This document shows positions 9,701 to 14,228 of a stretch of 43,771 bases of DNA, piece by piece. The notes under the pieces are model-generated. The model was not told the DNA's origin and did no database searches. It saw nothing but the letters and a program-made list of their open reading frames with translations. Origin of the DNA: a virus; the IMG/VR virus record IMGVR_UViG_3300022751_000004, positions 1 to 43,771 of that record. One strand, given 5' to 3'. The position numbers and the translations under genes were made by a program. How positions within the stretch are numbered: the stretch's first letter is position 1; each line of letters begins with the position of its first letter.

Positions 9701-9839
9701 CTCACTCTACCCAGATGTTCCAGTCGGCTATCGGGTAATTTGCGGAGCCATAACCCTTGGGGGTGCTATCTATACAAAATACACCGAAGCTGGAAGTTCC
9801 GATATTTGGCTGACTACTGCCGTAACAATAACACCTTAA
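6714..9839 (+). CDS. Large tail fibre / receptor-binding-type protein with signal peptide
   Basis: A 1041-residue, glycine/serine/threonine-rich protein built of short beta repeats. Typical fibre elements include GYLSGVTSAIQTQLNAKA (near residue 650) and repeated TLTRGFGLTGSNYTP / LPLTGGALTGPLTI blocks, the sort that trimerise in tail fibres. It probably reads the host surface. Unusually for a virion protein, the N-terminus MKKIIYALLLLPLLSSAQS is a good Sec signal peptide with a Bacteroidota-type SSA-Q cleavage site. Either the signal-like segment anchors the fibre or was carried over from a host surface protein, or the protein is exported during infection. The C-terminus (YPDVPVGYRVICGAITLGGAIYTKYTEAGSSDIWLTT) looks like a compact tip domain. 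It begins one base after the previous stop. Confidence 0.72.
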   Translation: MKKIIYALLLLPLLSSAQSPTGYSNVGNAISRGIVGTDSTWSFNQAPNASGKAPTFKSMYGYDIRYAPISGGSNYIRNQSTPTQTGSFNISGTGLLGGDLGVTGTGVFGKISMVPGITPDAGEGVFGRLTIGRAVAGGVKTLRFFDSGSQIAALTVNSANTSIGVDVYSGGSYVSTPISVSIPGGITSIAHGQSSFTPVSGTDLVRLTDLGAYVPSSSFSGTKFYIPRVGSSSPYTLTDGQLFDNSYYIQQGTGWNNTTDSVKHRNVISISGAPTVANYANIGIQNLNTGGASEVGFYNESGVRQLAFRAYNATAPFYPGKSQISSTGNLLLSGGGVDLVKVTSTGMGVGLPSSLGNAAATAIVDAKDARTGLTAGYRVYYGINSSTYALSSDQTTYGAYFDNIASRASGSNTLTNVGMYARAAAGQLNYAGWFGAGNVLVENNATFGGSLTPTHPVTVSSGTLGLSIKNVADDTNYERMVLSASSNVFRIMPEIGGTGVLRPLMVGSTQGQFQMSGSAVAVGNTGGAKVAMTAGSTSIGYPVELSTAALIASSGTQRGASALSHFNQTGTASSVGFFIGKYNQALGSGTAKLISATTLASPNTGAATEQFAVSDAGAIFSNSLTASTLLVSDASKNVVSSAVTSTEAGYLSGVTSAIQTQLNAKAPTASPSFTGLSSFINTTGPQLTVGYDGSNKFTTSVSSTGTVTNDATGSIARFYFNDPLYVVNSAGGAQFSSGYDFSNAWSANTASNGTTTFSLIGSGSPTFIFSQPVSMPTASPGTNTTQGATTAFVTAAITAAAPTATLTRGFGLTGSNYTPTSAATFGVDTTVVRTVANSVSLAQLQTKVNGYLPLTGGALTGPLTITSTSSPQLSNRYSSGTRMDVTTNASGLTRFVSVAGGLPGPGFEFNQDVTVPSLTASSNVSTSSLLLSNQISWAAISGGGSISINTQPTANAYILNQPIRPNGSTSTYAVVEDGGGAEANTTTVALTTANLNSLYPDVPVGYRVICGAITLGGAIYTKYTEAGSSDIWLTTAVTITP

Positions 9840-9854
9840 TAATCACATACAGTC

Positions 9855-10007
9855 ATGAAAGATCAAAACGAACAAGACGAAACAACCAATACAGAAAAAG
9901 ACATGTGCGGATCTATCGACATGGGGCAACTGTTGCCGCCTGCTGGTGCGGGGCCTAACGGACACTATGAATGTGTAGAAGGATCGCCAGCATGGATAGA
10001 AGATTAA
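9855..10007 (+). CDS. Small acidic protein, function unknown
   Basis: A 50-residue acidic peptide beginning MKDQNEQDETTNTEKDMCGS, with a glycine/proline-rich middle (GQLLPPAGAGPNGHYECVEG). It starts 15 nt after the fibre gene and overlaps the next gene by 16 bases, so it is probably translated as part of the tail/lysis operon. No family recognised. Confidence 0.5.
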   Translation: MKDQNEQDETTNTEKDMCGSIDMGQLLPPAGAGPNGHYECVEGSPAWIED

Positions 10008-10375
10008 TAGTAAAGGCTGATTTTGTGAAGTGGTTACTCGTTAGCTTCGTTTTGCAAATCAGCTTTTATCTGTTTGTTCTTAGGTTTATTAAACTGACTG
10101 ATCGCATTACCAGATTGTGGCCCGGCTCTCTTTGTTTCCTTTTGGTTTTAGGATTAGTTTTAAGCCGTACGGATCACTCAGGACAATTAGAATGCGAATA
10201 CAGGAGAATGTCGTGGTGTGTGCTGTTTATTTACTGGGCGCTCTACGGAATGAATCTTTACCACCTATTACCATTTTCATACAAAGGAATTTTACTTTCA
10301 ATTACTGGCTTCACTTTTGCATATAGTTCCCTGATCGGTTATTATGCGAAAAAACATGGCTTCGATAACGAATAA
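9992..10375 (+). CDS. Small integral membrane protein
   Basis: A 127-residue protein with about four hydrophobic segments (LLVSFVLQISFYLFVLRFI, LWPGSLCFLLVLGLVL, VLFIYWALYGMNLYHLL, YKGILLSITGFTFAYSSLIGYY). The ATG at 9992 was chosen rather than 9971 because the longer start sits deeper in the previous gene. It lies at the head of a cassette of membrane proteins after the tail fibre, where siphophages usually keep lysis genes, so a holin or anti-holin role is possible but unproven. Confidence 0.55.
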   Translation: MDRRLIVKADFVKWLLVSFVLQISFYLFVLRFIKLTDRITRLWPGSLCFLLVLGLVLSRTDHSGQLECEYRRMSWCVLFIYWALYGMNLYHLLPFSYKGILLSITGFTFAYSSLIGYYAKKHGFDNE

Positions 10376-10376
10376 A

Positions 10377-10667
10377 ATGAACGACGAAAACGCAAGTACC
10401 GCATTGTACGAGCTTATAAAGTGGTGCTTTGCCTGGGTATCCGGGGCGGTAGCTACCATGTTTACGGCGACACAGATCATATCTGCATGGTCTAAAAATC
10501 AGGCCGCAAAAAGGATGGCTGAGATGGAAAGCGCTGCCAGCAATGTAATTGATGAAAAAATGGCCCCGGTAATCGACCGATTGTCTCACAACGTCGATAA
10601 ATTATCCGACAGCGTTGACAAACTAAAGACAGAGATGGGGGAACTAAAAAACAAAATACAGTCATGA
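10377..10667 (+). CDS. Membrane-anchored coiled-coil protein, possible lysis accessory
   Basis: A 96-residue protein with one N-terminal membrane segment (about residues 10-35, ELIKWCFAWVSGAVATMFTA) and a C-terminal coiled coil (VIDRLSHNVDKLSDSVDKL). That is the plan of hemolysin XhlA-like and inner-membrane spanin-like lysis proteins. In-frame ATGs also exist at 10344 and 10356, which would overlap the previous gene. The 10377 start is preferred because it lies one base after the upstream stop. The next gene overlaps it by ATGA. Confidence 0.55.
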   Translation: MNDENASTALYELIKWCFAWVSGAVATMFTATQIISAWSKNQAAKRMAEMESAASNVIDEKMAPVIDRLSHNVDKLSDSVDKLKTEMGELKNKIQS

Positions 10668-10894
10668 AAGCAATATCCGACAACATCAAACCGATTCTGG
10701 CGCTGCTGATCCTGGCGTTCGCCTTCATTTATTTCTTCACTGTGTTAATTATCGAAGGACACGCTAACGATCAGGTTATCATTGCCGTTGTGGCTATGGT
10801 TTCCGGGGCTACAGGCTATTATTTCGGCTCGAGCACAGGAACGGCCAAGAACGTGGAGACGATCAGCACACTGGCGCAGAAGAACGCAGGTTAG
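10664..10894 (+). CDS. Holin-like membrane protein
   Basis: A 76-residue protein with two hydrophobic helices: IKPILALLILAFAFIYFFTV and VIIAVVAMVSGATGYYFG. A small polar tail (SSTGTAKNVETISTLAQKN) follows. The GYYFGSS-type motif right after the second helix recurs in small phage holin-like proteins. It is the last rightward gene of the tail/lysis operon and its stop overlaps the stop of a convergent leftward gene. A holin makes the lethal inner-membrane hole that releases or triggers the lysin. No lysin was found next to it, which leaves some doubt. Confidence 0.6.
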   Translation: MKAISDNIKPILALLILAFAFIYFFTVLIIEGHANDQVIIAVVAMVSGATGYYFGSSTGTAKNVETISTLAQKNAG

Positions 10895-11055
10895 TATTGT
10901 TGCATCCACGCATCTTCATCGGGGTCGTCTTCGAAAAACGGCCCGATCCTACCAAAAAGCTCTTTAATGTGCTTTTTAATCTTGGTGAAGTAAAGTAAAG
11001 CGTAAAACCCGATTGTGTATACCGCTACGAGGAAAAAAAGGATGATAGTTTTCAT
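10891..11055 (-). CDS. Single-pass membrane peptide
   Basis: A 54-residue protein starting MKTIILFFLVAVYTIGFYAL. It has one N-terminal transmembrane helix, a basic stretch KIKKHIKELFGR and an acidic tail (EDDPDEDAWMQQY). It is convergent with the holin-like gene and overlaps its stop by three bases. It is the most distal gene of the leftward module. No family recognised. Confidence 0.55.
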   Translation of the reverse strand: MKTIILFFLVAVYTIGFYALLYFTKIKKHIKELFGRIGPFFEDDPDEDAWMQQY

Positions 11056-11075
11056 AACTGGTTAGGTTAAAGTAA

Positions 11076-11104
11076 CCGGCGCGGTGATCTCATTTCCGCG
11101 CCGG
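11076..11104 (-). terminator. GC-rich hairpin between leftward genes
   Basis: A perfect 9-bp stem (CCGGCGCGG 11076-11084, CCGCGCCGG 11096-11104) with an 11-nt loop. On the minus strand it is followed by TTACTTTAACC, so it may be a weak intrinsic terminator or an mRNA-stabilising hairpin after the lipoprotein gene. The rest of 11105-11169 holds nothing I recognise. Confidence 0.5.
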
Positions 11105-11169
11105 CAGTAAGCAAGCAACGTTTAGCCGTCACCAGGACTAAGGGACTTTTAAAGCGGTCAGGCACGAGC

Positions 11170-11514
11170 TTAATTGTGGAATGGTGAATAGTATTCGCAA
11201 ATGTTAATATGATAAACATCGCCTTGCCTGGTAGTTGATGCCCTCACACAATCCGTGCACCTACAATAGTACAAGCAAGGGTGGTGCCATTGGTAGTTGT
11301 CGTACGTGCTTTCATAGGCACATGAGTGACTTCCGCCTCCACCTGGTTCAGCTACCGGATTCATCACATGGTTGCCGGGAACTTTCCCTGGTGCAGTGAT
11401 AGCATCCACGCTACCTTTGATGTTCGCGTGCGCATCCTTTTTAATAGTTTCTTTTTTACAGCTTACACCCAGTGTAAGCGTGAGGGCCAGTAGCCAGATT
11501 GATAGGTTCTTCAT
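11170..11514 (-). CDS. Phage-encoded lipoprotein
   Basis: A 114-residue protein with a lipoprotein signal peptide, MKNLSIWLLALTLTLGVSCKK, where cysteine 19 in the LGVSC lipobox would be acylated. The KK after the cysteine differs from the acidic export signal of surface lipoproteins, so an inner leaflet or periplasm-facing location is likely. The mature part has a glycine-rich linker and a cysteine-rich C-terminal block (SCAYES, HHPCLYYCRCTDC). It is transcribed leftward, away from the structural genes. Candidate jobs are superinfection exclusion at the envelope or outer-membrane disruption in lysis. No family was recognised. Confidence 0.65.
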   Translation of the reverse strand: MKNLSIWLLALTLTLGVSCKKETIKKDAHANIKGSVDAITAPGKVPGNHVMNPVAEPGGGGSHSCAYESTYDNYQWHHPCLYYCRCTDCVRASTTRQGDVYHINICEYYSPFHN

Positions 11515-11530
11515 TCACCCAAAAATCCCG

Positions 11531-11552
11531 CCCCGAATTAACGGAAGCGGGG
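11531..11552 (-). terminator. Hairpin upstream of the lipoprotein gene
   Basis: CCCCG (11531-11535) pairs with CGGGG (11548-11552). On the minus strand the hairpin is followed by CGGGATTTTTGGG and then the lipoprotein start at 11514. It could end transcripts of the upstream 47-residue gene or act in the leader of the lipoprotein mRNA. Confidence 0.4.
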
Positions 11553-11585
11553 TGCTACTTGACACTCAGTTAAACGACAGAGTTT

Positions 11586-11729
11586 CTATTTTGCGAGATA
11601 CACACGCTCTATGCTTTCACCTTCGTATTCGCGTCGGCAATGGTTAGTTGCCAATTTACGAGCCTCAACTAAAGTGTTTGCCTTGATTTTGAAAGTTGAA
11701 TCGCTGGTTATGACGTTGTAAGTTTTCAT
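11586..11729 (-). CDS. Small protein, paralogue of the 45-residue protein at 28874
   Basis: A 47-residue protein, MKTYNVITSDSTFKIKAN followed by TLVEARKLATNHCRREYEG and ending ERVYLAK. It aligns end to end with the 45-residue product of 28874-29011. Shared features are a starting MK-aromatic strand, an FxIxA strand, an EA(R/V) helix, NxCR, and a final (R/N)V(Y/R)-K. A related start is also seen at 14419. This looks like a tiny alpha/beta fold of unknown function that the phage carries in several copies on both strands. Confidence 0.6.
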   Translation of the reverse strand: MKTYNVITSDSTFKIKANTLVEARKLATNHCRREYEGESIERVYLAK

Positions 11730-11747
11730 GATTATTGGTTTTTATAA

Positions 11748-12095
11748 TTAGCGGTTGATAGCCCAAAAAGGAACGATAGTGTCTCCGTCGATGTCTTTGA
11801 TTACTGATTTTGCGATCCATTTTTCAGTCATTCCGGTTCCCATTGGAATTGAAAGAAGGTAGGCCTTTTCCGATACCTTAACAATTCCGCAGTAAGCGAA
11901 AGAAATACCGCCTTTGTTTGCTACTGCCAGGTCGTTAGCAACCTTAGCAGCGCTTTCCACTACGCCTTTAGCGCCGATGCAGGCGTATATTGATGCAGAG
12001 CAGTTAGAAAGTGTAGTGAGTGCGTTTGCCACAGGCACGTTCATTTCGATGGCTGCTGCGGTTACTTCTGAGATTTGTTTTTTGGTGGCTTTCAT
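11748..12095 (-). CDS. Hypothetical protein, first gene after a strong leftward promoter
   Basis: A 115-residue soluble protein (MKATKKQISEVTAAAIEMNV..., TLSNCSASIYACIGAKGVVESAAKVANDLAVANKGG). It has an alanine-rich helical first half and a beta-rich second half. It is served by a TTTG-N19-TATCTTCA promoter about 22 nt upstream of its start. It may head the transcript that also covers the 47-residue protein and the lipoprotein. No family recognised. Confidence 0.6.
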   Translation of the reverse strand: MKATKKQISEVTAAAIEMNVPVANALTTLSNCSASIYACIGAKGVVESAAKVANDLAVANKGGISFAYCGIVKVSEKAYLLSIPMGTGMTEKWIAKSVIKDIDGDTIVPFWAINR

Positions 12096-12116
12096 TTTCG
12101 TTGCTGTTTAGTGATG

Positions 12117-12147
12117 TGAAGATACAACTATTTATTGCACCCGCAAA
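12117..12147 (-). promoter_or_regulatory. Leftward Bacteroidota-type promoter
   Basis: On the minus strand TTTG (12147-12144) is followed by exactly 19 nt and then TATCTTCA (12124-12117). The expected transcript start is near 12113, and the gene ending at 12095 starts about 18 nt later. The spacing equals that of the other promoters found in this genome. Confidence 0.68.
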
Positions 12148-12159
12148 TAAAAAGTGAAA

Positions 12160-12327
12160 TTATTTTAAATTATTTTTCACCCACTCGCAAAACATCGAAT
12201 TAACAGATCCTGGGAACTTCAATTTAAGATCTTCCCAATCATTTTTTGGCACCCGAAGATTAGGCTTCACCGTCTCTGGCGTGATCCTCCCTGGCTTCCT
12301 GCCCCTTGTTTCTTTTCGCTCTTCCAT
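12160..12327 (-). CDS. Small basic protein, possible DNA-binding
   Basis: A 55-residue basic protein: MEERKETRGRKPGRITPETV, then KPNLRVPKNDWEDLKLKFPG and SVNSMFCEWVKNNLK. The RGRKPGR start is an AT-hook-like motif. The strand-helix-helix pattern of the remainder is compatible with a ribbon-helix-helix regulator. Its stop lies just upstream of the leftward promoter at 12117-12147, so it could act on it. Function is not proven. Confidence 0.5.
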   Translation of the reverse strand: MEERKETRGRKPGRITPETVKPNLRVPKNDWEDLKLKFPGSVNSMFCEWVKNNLK

Positions 12328-12338
12328 TTGCCCGGAAA

Positions 12339-12363
12339 AGCCGCTCCATTTACGGTAGCGGCT
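12339..12363 (-). terminator. Leftward intrinsic terminator
   Basis: AGCCGCT (12339-12345) and AGCGGCT (12357-12363) form a perfect 7-bp stem with an 11-nt loop. On the minus strand the stem is followed by TTTTCC. It closes the operon whose last gene is 12393-12704. Confidence 0.62.
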
Positions 12364-12392
12364 CTCTTGCCTGCGGTAGATGCAAGGCGGGG

Positions 12393-12704
12393 TTATTTCA
12401 CCTCAATTATAGACTGTTCAACAATCGTGTACTTCCCGCGGTGCTTACGATCGGCGTAAAGATAGCCGGTAATTTTCGGCTGTCGCCCTTTAACCTTCCA
12501 GAACTCAGTGCGAACGATCACGTAGCCAAGTCGTAACCGGATCTCCGACTTCGGAAACTTGCCGATCTCCTGGAAGCTTACTTTGATTGTGTCTGTTCTG
12601 ACGCCTGCCAGTGTATCGGCAGGAACTGCTGGTGTAGTTACCTGCTGAGCTTTGATCGCCGCAGACAGGCTGAAAATGGCTAAAAATAGGAGGGTTCGTT
12701 TCAT
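12393..12704 (-). CDS. Secreted small protein
   Basis: A 103-residue protein with a Sec signal peptide, MKRTLLFLAIFSLSAAIKAQ, and a likely cut before QQVTTPAV. The Q at +1 is typical of Bacteroidota exported proteins. The mature part is basic and beta-rich (GKFPKSEIRLRLGYVIVRTEFWKVKGRQP). It overlaps the upstream gene by ATGA and is the last gene before a terminator. A periplasmic job during infection or lysis is possible. Family unknown. Confidence 0.58.
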   Translation of the reverse strand: MKRTLLFLAIFSLSAAIKAQQVTTPAVPADTLAGVRTDTIKVSFQEIGKFPKSEIRLRLGYVIVRTEFWKVKGRQPKITGYLYADRKHRGKYTIVEQSIIEVK

Positions 12705-12949
12705 TCTTCAGATAGTTTAAGGTTTAGTTCAATAATTTCGTCAGTGTCTTTGCTGATGCCTTCTCGGCACGTGGCAAGCTGTTTTTCAAGACGGATAATA
12801 TCAGTGCTCAGGCGCTGTATCTCCCAGTCGCGGTCTTTCAACTGCTGGCGCAAAGTTTCGTGATCATGCAGGAGAGATGCTGCGTGCGTCTCATAGCGTT
12901 TTGCCACATGCTTAATGTCGGCCAGGATCTTGTCGAATAGTTCTTTCAT
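12701..12949 (-). CDS. Coiled-coil protein, function unknown
   Basis: An 82-residue, almost fully helical protein (MKELFDKILADIKHVAKRYE, DRDWEIQRLSTDIIRLEKQL) with heptad spacing and no membrane segment. The ATG at 12949 is preferred to 12973 because it makes an ATGA overlap with the upstream stop, like its neighbours. Its position between a zinc protein and a secreted protein gives no clear hint of function. Confidence 0.55.
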   Translation of the reverse strand: MKELFDKILADIKHVAKRYETHAASLLHDHETLRQQLKDRDWEIQRLSTDIIRLEKQLATCREGISKDTDEIIELNLKLSEE

Positions 12950-13230
12950 GATTGTTCCTTTCTTTGGTTCCAAACTTTTAATGCGTCTTCTTTTTCAGAT
13001 TGGTATGTAGTTACGGGCCTAAATAGGCAACTCTTATCTTTATTCGAGCACCTAACAAACCATATAGTTCTCGCTGGCATAGAAAAAAGTCCTGTAAATG
13101 AGCTTCTACCTCCCTGGTAATTGGCTTTATAATGCTTATGAACAATCTCACCAGGGTTGCCGCAAAACGGACACGGCAAAAGATTATTATCGATCTTATC
13201 GACTACGGGAAGGGTTGGGTTGCTGGTCAT
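12946..13230 (-). CDS. Lar-like zinc-ribbon protein (restriction alleviation family)
   Basis: A 94-residue protein containing LLPCPFCGNPGEIVHKHY, a second metal pair position RCSNKDKSCLFRPV, and a C-terminal DALKVWNQR. PCPFCG...C...C...A...WN.R is the signature of the Lar_restr_allev family. The Rac prophage founder (Lar) modulates type I restriction, while most phage members are only known by sequence. The N-terminal start overlaps the upstream membrane peptide gene by four bases. If active it would help the phage DNA escape host restriction. The assignment rests on the motif pattern. Confidence 0.68.
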   Translation of the reverse strand: MTSNPTLPVVDKIDNNLLPCPFCGNPGEIVHKHYKANYQGGRSSFTGLFSMPARTIWFVRCSNKDKSCLFRPVTTYQSEKEDALKVWNQRKEQS

Positions 13231-13319
13231 GGTTTCATTAGTAAATAGTTAAGCATCAATGCAACTACCGTCGCCATTAGCGCAAAAACGGCTAGCTGTG
13301 TTTTTTCTTGTCGGCTCAT
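13227..13319 (-). CDS. 30-residue membrane peptide
   Basis: A 30-residue peptide: MSRQEKTQLAVFALMATVVA followed by LMLNYLLMKP. It is a single hydrophobic helix with a charged N-terminus. Its start overlaps the upstream lipoprotein stop and its stop overlaps the downstream start, which supports real translation in a coupled operon. It resembles short membrane lysis or toxin-like peptides only in form. Confidence 0.5.
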   Translation of the reverse strand: MSRQEKTQLAVFALMATVVALMLNYLLMKP

Positions 13320-13438
13320 CACATTACTTTCCTTATCCGTGGCGCCTGCATGCACTGCTGGCTGGTTGAGCATCCGCTCCATGCTACAGAAAATAGCAAA
13401 GCGAAGATAAATCCGATTACGAAGTCTTTCTTTTTCAT
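13319..13438 (-). CDS. Very small lipoprotein (Rz1/o-spanin-like size)
   Basis: A 39-residue product, MKKKDFVIGFIFALLFSVAW with a WSGC lipobox, leaving a mature peptide of about 19 residues (CSTSQQCMQAPRIRKVM) after acylation. Small outer-membrane lipoproteins of this size are typical of o-spanins (Rz1), which fuse inner and outer membranes at lysis. The presence of a coiled-coil membrane protein at 10377 would be compatible, but the two genes are not adjacent. The start at 13438 was chosen because the signal peptide begins there. The open frame upstream runs through a terminator hairpin and is not coding. Alternative: an exclusion lipoprotein. Confidence 0.55.
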   Translation of the reverse strand: MKKKDFVIGFIFALLFSVAWSGCSTSQQCMQAPRIRKVM

Positions 13439-13459
13439 TGTATGATTATTTGGTTTCTT

Positions 13460-13491
13460 CAATATAAACCGGCCCATATTCCAGGGCCGGT
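13460..13491 (-). terminator. Leftward intrinsic terminator of the 13.5-13.9 kb RNA
   Basis: A perfect 8-bp stem, ACCGGCCC (13491-13484 on the minus strand) and GGGCCGGT (13475-13468), loop 8 nt, followed on the minus strand by TTATATT. Read on the plus strand the hairpin is not followed by a T-run, so it belongs to leftward transcription. Confidence 0.7.
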
Positions 13492-13540
13492 ATTGCGTGT
13501 GCTCTGCTTTCGCCATCTATCACGCTACGCTTGGGTGTTG

Positions 13541-13663
13541 TGGACAAATCAGGCCTCGAACCTGAATACTACCTATCTACATTTCGTGATATTGCCCCGA
13601 CGTTCCCTTCGTTTGATGATCACAATGCGTATCGGCTGCTCTAACCAATTAAGCTATTCGCCC
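13541..13663 (-). other. tRNA-like domain with an abnormal anticodon region
   Basis: Minus strand, 123 nt. The acceptor stem GGGCGAA (13663-13657) pairs with TTTGTCC (13548-13542), including two G-U pairs. A normal D-arm follows, GCTTAATTGGTTAGAGC (13654-13638), with the GG of the D-loop. A normal T-arm has TCAGG-TTCGAGG-CCTGA (13565-13549). Between D-arm and T-arm there are 72 nt instead of about 23. They contain no standard 7-nt anticodon loop and instead form an irregular arm (GCATT/GTGAT 13628-13619 with ATCAC and AATGT 13590-13579). No CCA is encoded. It is therefore not a usable tRNA gene but a tRNA mimic or tRNA remnant inside a larger RNA. Confidence 0.6.
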
Positions 13664-13871
13664 GGTTTGCCGCTACTTTCCCGGCTGGTCACGCTTTGTC
13701 TGCCGAGGGTTCCGCACAGGTGATGGCTTCAAACGAATGACTTGCGATCATCTCCCGAGTTTGACTGATAACTTAACCTGCGCTTATCAGTCTCCAATCC
13801 GCTGGACTTCCCTCTATCTGGAATTTCCTTCACAGCATCGCACTGTGCCCCGCTTCATGCTTAGGACGCAA

Positions 13872-13903
13872 CAAAGTAAAGGCATTAGATCGAGATATGC
13901 AAA
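13872..13903 (-). promoter_or_regulatory. Leftward promoter for the candidate RNA
   Basis: Minus strand TTTG (13903-13900), 20 nt, TTACTTTG (13879-13872), close to the Bacteroidota consensus. Transcription would start near 13868, right at the 5' strand of the RNA's closing helix. It diverges from the HTH gene promoter at 13950. Confidence 0.5.
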
Positions 13904-13931
13904 TACTTTCGTAAAAATCTTTAAATTTCTT

Positions 13932-13957
13932 TTTGTCATTCCTTATATATACATTTG
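13932..13957 (+). promoter_or_regulatory. Promoter of the HTH regulator gene, leaderless type
   Basis: TTTG (13932-13935), 14 nt, TACATTTG (13950-13957), then four bases and the ATG at 13962. The same TTTG-N14-TACATTTG layout recurs before 28602 and 43317. Confidence 0.55.
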
Positions 13958-13961
13958 TATT

Positions 13962-14156
13962 ATGAGAAAATTAGAGGACATCTTAAAAACTGAAAAGATC
14001 ATAAACGTATCCCAGGTGGCTAAAAGGGTAGGGTTAAGCAAACAGGCGCTTAACAATAAGCTAAAGGGCAACGGCGGGGCTGCGCTGACTATCGAGCAAT
14101 CGGCCAAAATTAAGAGTGTTTTATTAGACGTTTTTACCGAGGTAAATAAAACTTAA
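13962..14156 (+). CDS. Small helix-turn-helix regulator
   Basis: A 64-residue protein with the HTH INVSQVAKRVGLSKQALNNKL (residues 14-34), where the recognition helix is SKQALNNKLKG, and a C-terminal helix SAKIKSVLLDVFTEV. It resembles minimal phage Cro/Xre-like regulators. It sits between the divergent promoters of the leftward RNA and the rightward early region, a place where a lytic switch or early repressor would be expected. The ATG lies four bases after a -7 box, so its mRNA may be leaderless. Operator sites could not be pinned down. Confidence 0.7.
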   Translation: MRKLEDILKTEKIINVSQVAKRVGLSKQALNNKLKGNGGAALTIEQSAKIKSVLLDVFTEVNKT

Positions 14157-14174
14157 AAATATTTTCACTTTTTA

Positions 14175-14205
14175 TTTGGTAGTTTAAAATACTTCTGTAT
14201 CTTTG
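14175..14205 (+). promoter_or_regulatory. Rightward early promoter, consensus Bacteroidota type
   Basis: TTTG (14175-14178), exactly 19 nt, TATCTTTG (14198-14205). The start codon at 14229 follows 24 nt later after AACGGAAAGAAATT. This is the best consensus promoter in the window and probably drives the early operon. Confidence 0.75.
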
Positions 14206-14228
14206 GTGTAAGCAAACGGAAAGAAATT

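Larger units (their letters stand above)
13460..13871 (-). ncRNA. Candidate structured non-coding RNA with a tRNA-like domain
   Basis: About 410 nt with no credible gene on either strand, bounded on the minus strand by a promoter-like pair (13872-13903) and a strong terminator (13460-13491). Predicted helices: the ends pair (TTGCGT 13871-13866 with ACGCAA 13498-13493), and there is a hairpin CACAG 13847-13843/13835-13831. GACTGATAA 13792-13784 pairs with TTATCAGTC 13771-13763 (9 bp), and CTCGGC 13707-13702 pairs with GCCGGG 13685-13680. A long-range 9-bp pairing joins TTCGTTTGA 13737-13729 to TCAAACGAA 13616-13608. The 3' half holds a tRNA-like fold described separately. It does not show the conserved core of RNase P RNA or tmRNA. 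Large phage RNAs such as GOLLD and ROOL are the closest precedent in concept, but no match can be claimed from reading alone. Confidence 0.58.

Noticed and set aside
9740-9958. Open frame overlapping the end of the tail fibre gene
   Set aside because: Arginine-rich shadow of the fibre gene end and of the 9855 gene in another frame.
13541-13663. A normal tRNA gene
   Set aside because: Acceptor, D- and T-arms are present but there is no 7-base anticodon loop and the span is 123 nt. It is kept as a tRNA-like domain.
13460-13871. RNase P RNA or tmRNA
   Set aside because: A GAGGGAAGTCC string recalls RNase P, but the other conserved blocks are missing. There is no tag-coding frame or tmRNA start sequence.
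13442-14156. Open frames on the plus strand at 13442-13723 and from 13737 up to the HTH start
   Set aside because: Their translations are cysteine/leucine/arginine-rich, without family resemblance, and they lie antisense to the tRNA-like domain and hairpins. The frame from 13737 joins the HTH gene only by chance; its credible start is 13962.
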